From Ignavibacteriota bacterium (GTDB lineage: Bacteria; Bacteroidota; Ignavibacteria; Ignavibacteriales; Melioribacteraceae): DNA of 64,000 nt. The stretch spans positions 186,001 through 250,000 of the forward strand of contig JADJOX010000005.1 in assembly GCA_016713565.1 (NCBI GenBank), in the 5' to 3' direction. Positions within the stretch are counted from its first letter, which is position 1, and every line of letters starts with the position of its first letter. Positions 1 through 9,640 of this stretch are shown here, piece by piece. Below the pieces are notes generated by a model that had not been told where the DNA came from, did not search any database, and saw nothing but the letters and a program-made list of their open reading frames with translations. The translations under genes were made by a program, and so were the position numbers.

Positions 1-2489
1 GCTTCTAAACCATAGAAATAAACACCTGAGCTCATGTTAATAGCATTAAAATTAACAACATGGGCGCCTGCTTTTAATGGTTTATTTAATAAAGTTGCTA
101 CTTTTTGACCTAAAACATTATATATATCTAATTTTACATTAGAAGCTTTTCCAATTGAAAAATTAATTTGTGTACTTGGGTTAAATGGATTAGGATAATT
201 TTGCGATAGTTCATAACCTTGAGGCAGCAGATCATTTTCAATTCCAACTGCTATAGATTTCTTAATAAGCTGTACTAGATCTAAATTTACTCCCGTGCCA
301 GATAAACCAATAGCGTGAGTACCGGCGGTTAACGGGAAAGCAGCCGATAGTCCAGATAAACCAACTGAATCGGCATCAAAATCATAATCAAAAGTAACTG
401 CAGTAGAACCGTCAACTAAAACGTTTCCAGACGAAGCACCATCGTAATTTTGATAAAAAGCTTGAACAACATAATCACCGTCGGATGGAGCATTCAAATT
501 CATCGTTGAACTTCCTCCATTTAAAGCAACAGATTTAAACCATTGAGGAGCCCAAGCAGCGCCTTCAAGAACCGGATTTGCAACTGAATATGCTGTTACA
601 TCTGCCCCTTTAAGTGTCAGAACAACATCAGTTGTTCCTGCTTTTCTAAGTTCAAATCCACCAAATTTATTATCACACCATGATGCTTTAATTTGAATAA
701 CATTTGTTCCAGCATTTAAAACCAAAGGTGTTAATGAAGGATTGTCGATAACTTCTTTGAGTTCTTCCTGTTTAACGAGCCACCAACCCCAGTTATTAAT
801 ATCAAATCCCGCGTTTACAGTAGTATTTGCATCATCATTTCCAAATACATATTGTCCCCAACCTCTTGGATCATGAATTTCAAATCCATTTACAAAAAAG
901 TTTACACCACTAGTTCCGCGTCCTTTTAAGTTAAGATATAAATTAATATCATATTGTCCAGCTTCGGCTACTTCAAATGTCCATTCAATAAATCCCGAAT
1001 TCATTTCGTAATAAGATAAACCTTGAGCGGTTTTAACTTCAGCACCGTTTGCCACAGTTCCATCTTCAGCTTGTGCTTCGTCAACCAAGTCATAATTTAT
1101 TACATCGCCTGCTAAACTTTCAATATAAGCAACATATTCATCATGATTTGCTTCCCAAATAGCTTTTGATTCAGGAAACCAATTTAAATCACCTAAAGGT
1201 AAGCCATTTGTACTCGCTGTCATTAAACTCGCATTAGTATATTTGAAGTTTTCTGGTAACGGCCAGCTAACGCATTCATAACACTCAACTCCATCAAAAA
1301 CAGGAAGGTTCCAGAACCATTCGTGTGCTGGAGTATTACCAGCTCTCAAGTCCTGGATATTTTGAATCATGTTGGGATAATTTTCAGTGGTATTTGTCGG
1401 CATACCCGGATCAACCCACATTGTATCCAAAATTTTCATAGTTTCATATTTATCAATAAAATCTTCTTTAGCAGGAATTCCTATATATTTCCCAACTAAC
1501 AAAGAATCGGCATAATATGAAGTTAATTCAGGAACTGTATACGCGGCAGTATTAGCGACCAAGAAACGTCTACCTTCTTCGGGTCCATACATAGAAGGTA
1601 AAGCAGATATATTAAAATATCCCGGGAAAGTGGCTCTCGGATCACGACCCGCGCTTGTATAATCTATATAACCTTCTGCGTGCCAAAATCCATTAATAAT
1701 TATATTATTTGCTATATAAGCATCACGCCACCAACTAGCTTGAAGAATAATTCTTCCAACATTTACAAATGTATTGTGAACTATTCTAACATATTTCGCG
1801 GCTCCGCTTTCAATTTGAATTGCTGTAAAACCCAAATTAAAAAATGTACTATTCTCTACAACAACACTCTTTTGATCAGCCCATATAGAAACGCCTCTTC
1901 CTTCCCATTGCTGAGTACTTGGTCTTCCAATTAAATTTCTGAATTTACAATTTGTAATTGTAATATCATTTCCACTGTTTGTAAATGCGATCATTGCGAA
2001 GTTGCTTCTATCAAAAATACAATTGTCAAAAACAAAGGTACTGTTTGTTGCGTCTATCTGGAATGGCTGATAAGTTGTTTGTGTTCCGGTACCAGCAAAT
2101 GCTCCCGTCATCCAAATATTTTTTAAGGTAATATCACTATATCCTCTAATAATACCATCAGTTGTAGAACCATCAGTCCTTGCAATCATCTGAATTACAG
2201 CAGGATTTTTTAATTCATCATTTGGATCAGGTTCTTCACCAATAATGCGAAGGTGAAACCCATTATTATCTATTCTTTCGGAATTCCAATAATATCCACC
2301 AGCGCGCAATATATAGACTCGATCTTCCGGTCTTTCAGTATCGTTAGTTATTGCATCATATAATGCATTAACTTTCACATCTCCATTTTCATCTGCCCAT
2401 TCAACAATCAGTTCAGATTGGGCTTTCATATTTGAAAATAGGATTCCCAAAAAAAATGTCATCAAAATAATTTTGTACTTAATACTCAT
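1..2489 (-). CDS. Secreted beta-helix (pectate-lyase-like) protein with T9SS sorting domain, 3' end cut by window edge
   Basis: The frame is open from an ATG at 2489, preceded by a strong GGAGGAA ribosome site, to the window edge, giving about 829 visible residues. A signal peptide covers residues 1-24 and ends in MKAQ. Residues about 25-270 read as a right-handed parallel beta-helix, with repeated short runs such as ITLKNIW, FDNCIF and ITNCKF, as in pectate lyases and alginate-lyase-like proteins. From about 463 there are one or two CBM6/35-like beta-sandwich regions (GFIEWTFEVAEAGQYDINLY). From about 763 a type IX sorting domain begins (QNYPNPFNPSTQI). The protein is therefore probably exported to the cell surface. 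The gene sits 41 bp downstream of the TonB receptor gene, likely in the same operon. The substrate is not known; pectin-like polyuronate is a guess from the fold. Confidence 0.75.
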   Translation of the reverse strand, partial: MSIKYKIILMTFFLGILFSNMKAQSELIVEWADENGDVKVNALYDAITNDTERPEDRVYILRAGGYYWNSERIDNNGFHLRIIGEEPDPNDELKNPAVIQMIARTDGSTTDGIIRGYSDITLKNIWMTGAFAGTGTQTTYQPFQIDATNSTFVFDNCIFDRSNFAMIAFTNSGNDITITNCKFRNLIGRPSTQQWEGRGVSIWADQKSVVVENSTFFNLGFTAIQIESGAAKYVRIVHNTFVNVGRIILQASWWRDAYIANNIIINGFWHAEGYIDYTSAGRDPRATFPGYFNISALPSMYGPEEGRRFLVANTAAYTVPELTSYYADSLLVGKYIGIPAKEDFIDKYETMKILDTMWVDPGMPTNTTENYPNMIQNIQDLRAGNTPAHEWFWNLPVFDGVECYECVSWPLPENFKYTNASLMTASTNGLPLGDLNWFPESKAIWEANHDEYVAYIESLAGDVINYDLVDEAQAEDGTVANGAEVKTAQGLSYYEMNSGFIEWTFEVAEAGQYDINLYLNLKGRGTSGVNFFVNGFEIHDPRGWGQYVFGNDDANTTVNAGFDINNWGWWLVKQEELKEVIDNPSLTPLVLNAGTNVIQIKASWCDNKFGGFELRKAGTTDVVLTLKGADVTAYSVANPVLEGAAWAPQWFKSVALNGGSSTMNLNAPSDGDYVVQAFYQNYDGASSGNVLVDGSTAVTFDYDFDADSVGLSGLSAAFPLTAGTHAIGLSGTGVNLDLVQLIKKSIAVGIENDLLPQGYELSQNYPNPFNPSTQINFSIGKASNVKLDIYNVLGQKVATLLNKPLKAGAHVVNFNAINMSSGVYFYGLE

Positions 2490-2530
2490 TTATTCCTCCA
2501 GTTTTTATATGTGATATTAGTTAATATCCT

Positions 2531-5491
2531 TTATAATTTAATTCTTACTCCAAAGTCGATTGTCAGCCCATAATATTCTATATATGTTGGATTACTTAAT
2601 GTTCTGCCTCTAAAACTTTCATCCGGTCGTTCATTTAGGTTTGTAAAATTACAGAACAGTTGTAAATTCTCTAAAATTGATTGCTGTAATGTTAAATCCC
2701 ATCTTGAATATTCTCCGGTAAATTGATCTAGTTCTTTTTTTAAGTCAATATATGCAACTTTATCAGTTTGATATAAGAATGAAAGTCTTGCCGAAAATCC
2801 CTTATAATCATAACCCAATGTAATATTTGCAATATGCGAAGGTTGATCCGGTAATCTGCTAGTTCTTACAGTATCAGCCAGATCCATATAATATCGAGGC
2901 GGTCCTCCTCCAGGTTTTCTTCTATCAGATTGCACTAAAGTAAATCTTTGTTTATCCATTTCAGAAAATATTCTTGTATAATTTATGTTGAGAACAACAC
3001 CTTCTAAATATGGAACAAACCATAAATTAGTTTGCCAGTCTATTTCTAATCCGTTATAATAAGCAGGATTTTCATTATTGATATATGTGTCAGCTCCATA
3101 TTGAACATTTTTTGTCCAATTACTTGGAATTCTAAATCCCTCAAGAAGTGGAATGTCTGCATTTATAGGATAATTATACTGAAAAATTAAATCTTTAATT
3201 GATTTATAAAATCCGGATAATGTTAAAAGGCCAATATGATTTTCATATACCGAAACTGAAAGATCATAATTTGTTGAAACTGATGGTCTTAATTTGGTAT
3301 TGGCAGCCCGCATATAGTTATTGTATGAGTTTATTCTGGTTACGGGAGCGTACATATTAAAATCAGGTCTTGTTAAAGTTTGAGTATACGCTAGTCTAAT
3401 TTTCAACCAATCATATGGTGTTGAAATTAAATGAATCATAGGAAGAAAGTAATCATTTTGTCTAATTGATGTAATAGTATCTAAATCGGCCGGCGGCGCA
3501 GGAGTATTATTTATTGTAACTTCTCTAAAAACATAAGCTGTATATTTTGAATAATCATTTTCAAATCTTACCCCTGGAATAAATGTAAATAAATTACCAA
3601 AATTAAATTCAGCCATAGCATAAGCAGCTTGATAATGTTCAACTCCTTCATAATCGTCGGCTAAACTTCCTATAGTTATTATGTCTAGCTGAGATCCGCT
3701 GCTATCTGTTACCATATTTAATGCATCATACATTCTATTCAACATTTTAAAATCTGCTTGAAAACCTAATGGAAACTTTTTATCTAAAAAATTATCCCTT
3801 GAATAGTTTGAAAGAAAATGTGAAATTGGCAAAACACCGTATTGATCTACCAATCCTTCAACATCCCATTCCGGAATTCTTTCACCAAGAACCGAAAGAA
3901 AATTATTTGGTCCATTTCCATTTCCATAGTAAAGACCATTTCTTCCAAATTGCTCTTGGTCATTTAACCTGTCCAACCATCTGAATTTTGCTCCTGTTTT
4001 GAAATAACCATTAACATCATTAGATATATTTATAGGTATTTGTATATTGAATTGAATTGTAGATTGGTTTTCGTTTCTATCAGTATCATATCTATATACA
4101 TCCTGAATTCCTATTCGTGTAGAATCGTTTGTAGCAAGCTTAGATATTTCGGTAGGGTAAGTGTCAACCGTTATTGCTCCAACAAATGATCCCCCTTCTC
4201 TAACAAATGAAAATTCACGTTCGTTAGGCGCTGTTGTCTTCGATCCGCTTAATGATAAGCCAACGTCATATTTTACCCAATCAAAATCCTGTTCAGATCC
4301 AAAGGCGGCAGTGAAAATGTTTGTTTTTCCTCCATTATCTCTAAACGAAATGTAGTGACGGTTATCAGTCAAATTATAAGTCTGCTCTCTTCTTAACTGA
4401 TCCCAGCTTAACTGGTTAAAAAATCCATTTATAGAAAGTCTGCCGTTTGGAATTCTATAATCCAAAACTACGCTTGCACCTAATCTATCTCTTATTGTAT
4501 TTACATCTCTTGTTATAACATTACTTATAATATTTTCTGTTATTCCTTCTGGAGAATCTCTTCTTGTATAACTTCCTGAGTATTGATCAGCACTTCTGTT
4601 ATATTGGTCGGCATTAAACCCTATAATAACCCCCAATTGATCTTCAAAAAATCTATTACTAATATTCCCATTTATATTATAATTTCCCCAATCATTTAAC
4701 ATTTTATTGTATCCACCTTGAGCATTAAGATTGGATTTAAAATTTGATGGGGCCTCTTTTAACCTTAAGTCTATTGTTCCGCCTAATGCATCTGCATCCA
4801 TATCAGCGGTGTTAGCTTTTTTTACTTCAATACCAGCAAGCATATTTGATGAAATTAATGAAAGATCAACACTTCTATCTTCACCGCTGTTTGACGGCAA
4901 GCGAACACCATTTACAGTTACAGTATTATATTTTGGAGATAGTCCGCGAATTGAAACTTTATTTGCTTCTCCGCCGGAACGGCTAATTGAAACACCTGGT
5001 AATCTACCAATTGACTCTGCGGCATTAACATCAGGAAGTTCTTCAATGCGGCTTTTTGAAACAACATTTGATATAGTGTTCGAAGATAATTGCTGATTTA
5101 TTGCTTGAATTTGTCCTTCAACTTGACCGGTTACAACAACAATTTCCCCTTCTATAACCTTATAATCAAGAATAATATTTAGATCTATTGTTTTATTTTC
5201 AACAATATTGATTTTAACTGTTTTGGGGTTATAGCCAATGTATGAAATTTCTAAAGTTTGGCTGCCGGAAGGAACATTTCTGATTATATAATTCCCTTCC
5301 ATATCTGTAGCTGAGCCAATATTAGTTCCTTTAATTATTAAATTTGCTCCAAATAACGCCTCTTTTGTGCTTCCATCAAAAACTTTGCCCTTCAATGCAC
5401 CGCTCTGTGAAAAGATATTTGAATGAGTTAAAACGAAAAGAAATATTAACAAACTTATGTTGTTCTTTTTTATAATACCACTAAATATCAT
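2531..5491 (-). CDS. TonB-dependent outer-membrane receptor
   Basis: An outer-membrane active transporter of 986 residues. A signal peptide ends near THSNIFSQ. It is followed by a carboxypeptidase-regulatory-like beta-sandwich (GKVFDGSTKEALFGANLIIKG), a plug domain with IGRLPGVSISR and VSIRGLSPKYNTVTVNGVRL, and a long beta-barrel ending in YGLTIDFGVRIKL. The plug resembles the Xanthomonas/Caulobacter sugar-receptor type rather than classical SusC, and no SusD-like lipoprotein gene is next to it. The ATG at 5491 is chosen over an upstream TTG because GAGGG precedes it by 5 bp. Palindromic sites at 5612-5644, shared with the mannan genes, suggest co-regulation, so it may import manno-oligosaccharides; this is inference. 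Confidence 0.9.
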   Translation of the reverse strand: MIFSGIIKKNNISLLIFLFVLTHSNIFSQSGALKGKVFDGSTKEALFGANLIIKGTNIGSATDMEGNYIIRNVPSGSQTLEISYIGYNPKTVKINIVENKTIDLNIILDYKVIEGEIVVVTGQVEGQIQAINQQLSSNTISNVVSKSRIEELPDVNAAESIGRLPGVSISRSGGEANKVSIRGLSPKYNTVTVNGVRLPSNSGEDRSVDLSLISSNMLAGIEVKKANTADMDADALGGTIDLRLKEAPSNFKSNLNAQGGYNKMLNDWGNYNINGNISNRFFEDQLGVIIGFNADQYNRSADQYSGSYTRRDSPEGITENIISNVITRDVNTIRDRLGASVVLDYRIPNGRLSINGFFNQLSWDQLRREQTYNLTDNRHYISFRDNGGKTNIFTAAFGSEQDFDWVKYDVGLSLSGSKTTAPNEREFSFVREGGSFVGAITVDTYPTEISKLATNDSTRIGIQDVYRYDTDRNENQSTIQFNIQIPINISNDVNGYFKTGAKFRWLDRLNDQEQFGRNGLYYGNGNGPNNFLSVLGERIPEWDVEGLVDQYGVLPISHFLSNYSRDNFLDKKFPLGFQADFKMLNRMYDALNMVTDSSGSQLDIITIGSLADDYEGVEHYQAAYAMAEFNFGNLFTFIPGVRFENDYSKYTAYVFREVTINNTPAPPADLDTITSIRQNDYFLPMIHLISTPYDWLKIRLAYTQTLTRPDFNMYAPVTRINSYNNYMRAANTKLRPSVSTNYDLSVSVYENHIGLLTLSGFYKSIKDLIFQYNYPINADIPLLEGFRIPSNWTKNVQYGADTYINNENPAYYNGLEIDWQTNLWFVPYLEGVVLNINYTRIFSEMDKQRFTLVQSDRRKPGGGPPRYYMDLADTVRTSRLPDQPSHIANITLGYDYKGFSARLSFLYQTDKVAYIDLKKELDQFTGEYSRWDLTLQQSILENLQLFCNFTNLNERPDESFRGRTLSNPTYIEYYGLTIDFGVRIKL

Positions 5492-5558
5492 TTTACCCTC
5501 ACAGCTTAAATACAAATTTTTTCAGAGTTTATAGTAATGTATCTTTCATAAATAATGC

Positions 5559-5566
5559 CAAAAATA
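5559..5566 (-). promoter_or_regulatory. Candidate Bacteroidota-type -7 promoter element for the TonB receptor
   Basis: On the minus strand this reads TATTTTTG, which fits the Bacteroidota -7 consensus TAnnTTTG. It lies 68 bp upstream of the receptor start codon and about 60 bp downstream of the nearer palindromic site at 5612-5626, a normal distance for an activator. No good -33 TTTG was seen, so the promoter call is tentative. Confidence 0.3.
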
Positions 5567-5611
5567 TTTTTTTGTTAATAACTAAATAACGCATTTTAAT
5601 GTTTTTCTAAT

Positions 5612-5644
5612 TTATTAAACTGATAAAGTTTATTATAAAGATAA
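5612..5644 (-). promoter_or_regulatory. Pair of palindromic operator-like sites upstream of the TonB receptor
   Basis: The site at 5612-5626 reads TTATTAAACTGATAA, differing in one base from the site at 17775. A second, weaker copy, TTATTATAAAGATAA, lies at 5630-5644, 18 bp centre to centre. The pair lies 121-153 bp upstream of the receptor start and in the gap behind the esterase gene. The same pair arrangement occurs at 8025-8058, 17756-17789 and 26176-26210. The binding protein is unknown. Confidence 0.5.
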
Positions 5645-5670
5645 AGTTTGATCAGATCTTCAAATTTATT

Positions 5671-7674
5671 TTATTTCACCCAGTCATCTGTTCTAAATGA
5701 TGATGCCGGTAAACCTTCATTATTGAACAATGTTGCTTGCGCATTGTTATGCCATGCATATCTAACCGCTAATGGATTTTTAATTTTATCGCACCAAACA
5801 ATTAATTTATTATTTTCAATTTTGGATTTTGCATTAACAAATTTTCTGCTTTCGTCCGCAATTAGAAATTGATTTTTACCTTCTTTAATATTTAAGCCGC
5901 TTCCTGTATTATCAAATTCAATTTCGATTTTACCATTACTTATTGAATATGATTTGAATAAAGGTCCGCTGTAAATTATATTTTTATCATACTGTTTATT
6001 CAATGCCCAGAACGCTAATCTTTCGCCTACATCTTTTTTATCCGCCGGATGAATATTTGTTGTATCGCCGATATCAAGTGTAACTGCCATACCCGTATTG
6101 CCAAGCGACAAAGTTTTTCTTTGCGCGTCTCTTAAGAATTCGGATTTTGTATTTTCACCGTAATTATATGGCGCAATCTGAGTATAATAAAACGGAAAAT
6201 TATCGCTAAATGATAATCTCCAGTTTGTAATCATTGTTGGGAAAAGTGTTTCGTATAATTGCGGGTTTCCAGCGTTTGATTCTCCTTGATACCAAATAAC
6301 TCCTTTTATTTTATACGGAACTAAAGGATTTATCATTGCATTATATAATACTGTTGGAGTGTTTGCGCTTAACTGCAAAGGAAGTTTCGGTCTGCTGTTA
6401 AAGGTTTCTGAATTAGAACCGTAAACAAAATATGTCATTCCTTTAAACTCAGCTACGGGCAAATATTTCCATTCACCTGCAATAGATAATGCCGAGTTAT
6501 TTTCCAAATTAACTAATTTCAATTCATCTTTATTTCCGTATATTCCTCCGCCGCCCCTTGTATCATTTACTCTAACCGCAATTAAAATATTTTTAGAATT
6601 ATTTACACTTGACGAAATTTTATATATTCTTTTGGTCTGATAATTTCCGTCTTTTTCAATTGCGCCGACTTTTACACCATTTACAAATGTAATGTCAAAA
6701 TCATCAATCGGTCCCAACTCTATTTGTAAATCCTTGTTCAGCCAATCATTCGGTAATTCTATATTTTTTCTAAACCAAATAGCTCCGTCAAATTCACCAA
6801 GATCGGTACTTTCCCATAGATTTGGAAGTTCCATTATTTCCCAACCTTTATCATTCAGATTTATTTTACTACAGTCATCATCATCAAATTCCAAATTTGA
6901 CCAAATGTCATCTCCAACTTTCTTACTCATATCTATTTTTTTAAATTGACTTAGCCATTTACTCAATTCAATTGCTATTGGTCCGCTTTCTTTTATTTTT
7001 TTTTGTATTCCTTCAAATTCCGGAATTTTAGATATAAATTCTTGACTTGTCCAAGCTTCTGCAAGTGTTCCTCCCCAGCTAGAATGAATTAGACCTATGG
7101 GAACATCTAATTCTTTATTTAATTTTTTTCCAAAAAAATATGCTGTCGCGCTAAATGTTTTTGAAGTTGTTGGATTGCATTCTACCCATTCACCGGTGCA
7201 ATTGTCTTTAGGACTAACAGAGAAATCTCTGGAAACAGTAAAAAATCTTATGTTATTATTTTTTGAATTAGCTATTTCATTAGATGAGTTTAAAATTATA
7301 TCTCTAGGCGGCCAACCTTCAAGCGGCATTTCCATATTTGACTGTCCAGAACATAACCAAACTTCTCCTATTAAAATATTAGTTAATTCAATTTTATTTT
7401 TATTGCTTGTAATTTTAATGCTGAACGGTCCGCCTGCATTCGGAGTTTTAATTTTTACTTCCCAAAGTGAATCTGTGCCAACTTTACACCTAACATTCTC
7501 TCCCCAGCCCGCGTTTATTTCTATTTCAGTATTGGGAACTCCTTTTCCCCAAAGCGGCGCTTCACTTTTCTGCTGAAGGACCATATTACTGCCAATTATT
7601 GAAGGTAATTTTATTTGGCAGAAAATTGAATTGACTAAAATCGCAAACACAAAGAGAAATAATTTTGATTTCAT
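5671..7674 (-). CDS. Sialate O-acetylesterase-like carbohydrate esterase
   Basis: A 667-residue secreted SGNH-fold esterase. The signal peptide is residues 1-19 (ending SIFCQ). The family blocks are visible: GSNMVLQQKSEAPLWGKG near residue 28, the nucleophile block CSGQSNMEMPLEG near 108, HSSWGGTLAEAW near 197, GVIWYQGESNAG near 458 and the late NIHPADKKDVGERLA containing the catalytic Asp/His region. A jelly-roll insertion lies in the middle (residues about 280-400), as in relatives that deacetylate plant polysaccharides. In this context it probably removes acetyl groups from mannan or pectin; true sialate activity is less likely. It sits upstream of the TonB receptor and is divergent from the epimerase gene at 8152. 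The start is ATG at 7674 after GTGAG. Confidence 0.85.
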   Translation of the reverse strand: MKSKLFLFVFAILVNSIFCQIKLPSIIGSNMVLQQKSEAPLWGKGVPNTEIEINAGWGENVRCKVGTDSLWEVKIKTPNAGGPFSIKITSNKNKIELTNILIGEVWLCSGQSNMEMPLEGWPPRDIILNSSNEIANSKNNNIRFFTVSRDFSVSPKDNCTGEWVECNPTTSKTFSATAYFFGKKLNKELDVPIGLIHSSWGGTLAEAWTSQEFISKIPEFEGIQKKIKESGPIAIELSKWLSQFKKIDMSKKVGDDIWSNLEFDDDDCSKINLNDKGWEIMELPNLWESTDLGEFDGAIWFRKNIELPNDWLNKDLQIELGPIDDFDITFVNGVKVGAIEKDGNYQTKRIYKISSSVNNSKNILIAVRVNDTRGGGGIYGNKDELKLVNLENNSALSIAGEWKYLPVAEFKGMTYFVYGSNSETFNSRPKLPLQLSANTPTVLYNAMINPLVPYKIKGVIWYQGESNAGNPQLYETLFPTMITNWRLSFSDNFPFYYTQIAPYNYGENTKSEFLRDAQRKTLSLGNTGMAVTLDIGDTTNIHPADKKDVGERLAFWALNKQYDKNIIYSGPLFKSYSISNGKIEIEFDNTGSGLNIKEGKNQFLIADESRKFVNAKSKIENNKLIVWCDKIKNPLAVRYAWHNNAQATLFNNEGLPASSFRTDDWVK

Positions 7675-8151
7675 TTTTAACTCACATTTTGTTAATAATC
7701 ATTTGTTAATAATATACTTTATTTTGTTTCTTGTTATGTCAATAATCTAAAAATTATAACCAATATTAACAATAACAATGAGACCAAAACAAAGAACTTA
7801 CTATTAACTCTGACATGATATTTTTCCCTAGTTTGCATTTATTCAACAATATTTTAATCCGGAATGTAATTTTTGCTCTTAATTGATAAAAATTTCTGTT
7901 GATGCTTTAATACTATTTTCCAAAGTACAAACTAAGTGCCAACAAGAATTATTTTAACAGCATCTTGATTTTAGAAATGCGTGAGGTTTTACTTGGAATT
8001 TACTTATAATATAAACTACTTTGCTTATCATTTTAATAAAAATCTATCAGATTGATAACTTAAAAATTCTCGCGATGTTAATTTAACCTATGTTTATTGA
8101 TATAACTTTAGCATAATTTTTGAATGAATATTATCAAATTTTCGAGCACTT
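7675..8151. other. Divergent intergenic region between esterase and epimerase genes
   Basis: There is no gene in this 477-bp AT-rich gap. Close to the esterase start, a 12-bp direct repeat TTTGTTAATAAT occurs at 7688-7699 and 7702-7713; its first 11 bases recur at 5571-5581 in front of the TonB receptor. The epimerase side carries the palindromic pair at 8025-8058 and a weak -7-like AATTTTTG at 8115-8122. Nothing else stands out. Confidence 0.5.
8025..8058 (+). promoter_or_regulatory. Pair of palindromic operator-like sites upstream of the epimerase
   Basis: The site at 8025-8039 reads TTATCATTTTAATAA, the exact reverse complement of the site at 26196-26210. The site at 8044-8058 reads CTATCAGATTGATAA and fits the same TTATYA-N3-TGATAA pattern with one mismatch. 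The centres are 19 bp apart. They lie 94-127 bp upstream of the epimerase start codon and could also serve the divergent esterase gene. Confidence 0.55.
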
Positions 8152-9534
8152 ATGGACCTTAAAAATACTCTTAATGAAATGACTTTCCAGCTTAAAAACA
8201 ATTTATTGGATAAATGGTATCCTAAAGTTGTTGATAATGAAAACGGCGGATATTTTACAAATCTTTCATATGATTTTAAACTTGAAGATTCTCAAGATAA
8301 AATGATTGTTACTCAAGCAAGAAATATTTGGACACTATCAAAATCTGCAAATTTTGTTGATACAAATAACTATGTAAATTACGCAATGCACGGATTTGAT
8401 TTTCTTCAAAATAAAATGTGGGATAAATTAAATGGCGGTTTTTACCAAATCAGAAACAGAGAAGGCAAATATACTGAAACGGAAGGCTGGAAAAATGAAA
8501 AAAGAATTTACGGAAACGCATATGGTTTATTTGCTTTAGCATCACTTTATAAAATTTCAAAAAATCAGAAAGTGCTGGATTTTGCTAAACAAATTTTTTA
8601 TTGGATTGATACGTTCGCACATGATGAAAAGAATGGCGGATATTTTCAATTTTTGACGGAAGATTGTAAAATTTTCGATAAGGAAAGTGACTACGTTACT
8701 AATGCAAATGACAAAATGGAAGTTGGTTATAAAGATCAAAATTCTTCAATTCATCTGCTAGAAGCTTTTACGGAATTTTTCGGAGTTTATGATTCCAATT
8801 TACTCAAAGAACGTTTAACTGAGATGTTACTATTAATTCGTGATGTAATAACCACCGATAAAGGATATTTACAATTATTTTTTGATCAAAAATGGAATCC
8901 GATCTCATTTAAAGATCATTCGGAAGAAATGCTCAAGCAAAATTACAAATTAGATCATGTATCTTTCGGGCATGATTATGAAACCGCATTTTTAATGTTG
9001 GAAGCTTCTTTTAAATTGGGAATAGAAAACGATCTTAAGACTTTAAGAATTGCTAAAAAAATGGTTGATCATGCATTGGAAAACGGATGGGATAATGAAA
9101 AAGGCGGATTTTTTGACGGAGGATACTATTTCAATGATAACGAAAAATGTAAAATAATAATGAATACAAAAACGTGGTGGGCTCAGGCTGAAGCGTTAAA
9201 TATTTATTTAATTATGGCTCAGATTTTTCCAAATGAAAATAAATATATTGAAACATTTATCAATGAATGGAACTACATTAAGGAATTTATTATTGATAAA
9301 GAATACGGCGACTGGTATTGGGGCGGAATAGATATTGAACCTTATCAAAAAACGAAACCAAAAGGTAGAATTTGGAAAGGGACCTATCACAATGGAAGAG
9401 CTTTAATGAACTGCATAACAATTTTATCCAATCAGGACTTTCAAATCTATAAAGTAAGTGAAGGATTTAGAAAAAATAAAATCGAAATGAATGGATTTAT
9501 TGATCACTGGAAAAAAACCGCTGAATTATTATAA
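8152..9534 (+). CDS. Cytoplasmic AGE-family 2-epimerase (cellobiose/mannobiose 2-epimerase type)
   Basis: A 460-residue (alpha/alpha)6-barrel enzyme of the N-acylglucosamine 2-epimerase family. It would convert the reducing-end sugar between mannose and glucose, for example mannobiose to mannosyl-glucose (EC 5.1.3.11 type). Family blocks are RNIWTLSKSANF, NGGYFQ, DQNSSIHLLEAF with His201, DHVSFGHDYETA with His274, TKTWWAQAEALN and GTYHNGRALMNC with His413. These histidines match the ring-opening and acid/base residues of cellobiose epimerases. There is no signal peptide, so it acts in the cytosol. It is a lone plus-strand gene with palindromic sites upstream. Two GH130 genes and a GH94 gene nearby support the mannobiose/cellobiose role. 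A paralogue with a signal peptide is encoded at 21519. Confidence 0.88.
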   Translation: MDLKNTLNEMTFQLKNNLLDKWYPKVVDNENGGYFTNLSYDFKLEDSQDKMIVTQARNIWTLSKSANFVDTNNYVNYAMHGFDFLQNKMWDKLNGGFYQIRNREGKYTETEGWKNEKRIYGNAYGLFALASLYKISKNQKVLDFAKQIFYWIDTFAHDEKNGGYFQFLTEDCKIFDKESDYVTNANDKMEVGYKDQNSSIHLLEAFTEFFGVYDSNLLKERLTEMLLLIRDVITTDKGYLQLFFDQKWNPISFKDHSEEMLKQNYKLDHVSFGHDYETAFLMLEASFKLGIENDLKTLRIAKKMVDHALENGWDNEKGGFFDGGYYFNDNEKCKIIMNTKTWWAQAEALNIYLIMAQIFPNENKYIETFINEWNYIKEFIIDKEYGDWYWGGIDIEPYQKTKPKGRIWKGTYHNGRALMNCITILSNQDFQIYKVSEGFRKNKIEMNGFIDHWKKTAELL

Positions 9535-9640
9535 AACTTTTCAGCTTATTGGAAATAAATCAAGGTAATTAAATGCTGATTGCTTTCAATAATTTACAAG
9601 AATTAAAGTGTAGTCTAAAATAAATTATTTTAATTGAAGA

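Noticed and set aside
4731..5096. Plus-strand open frame inside the TonB receptor gene
   Set aside because: It is the mirror frame of a well-supported minus-strand gene and shows no protein motif.
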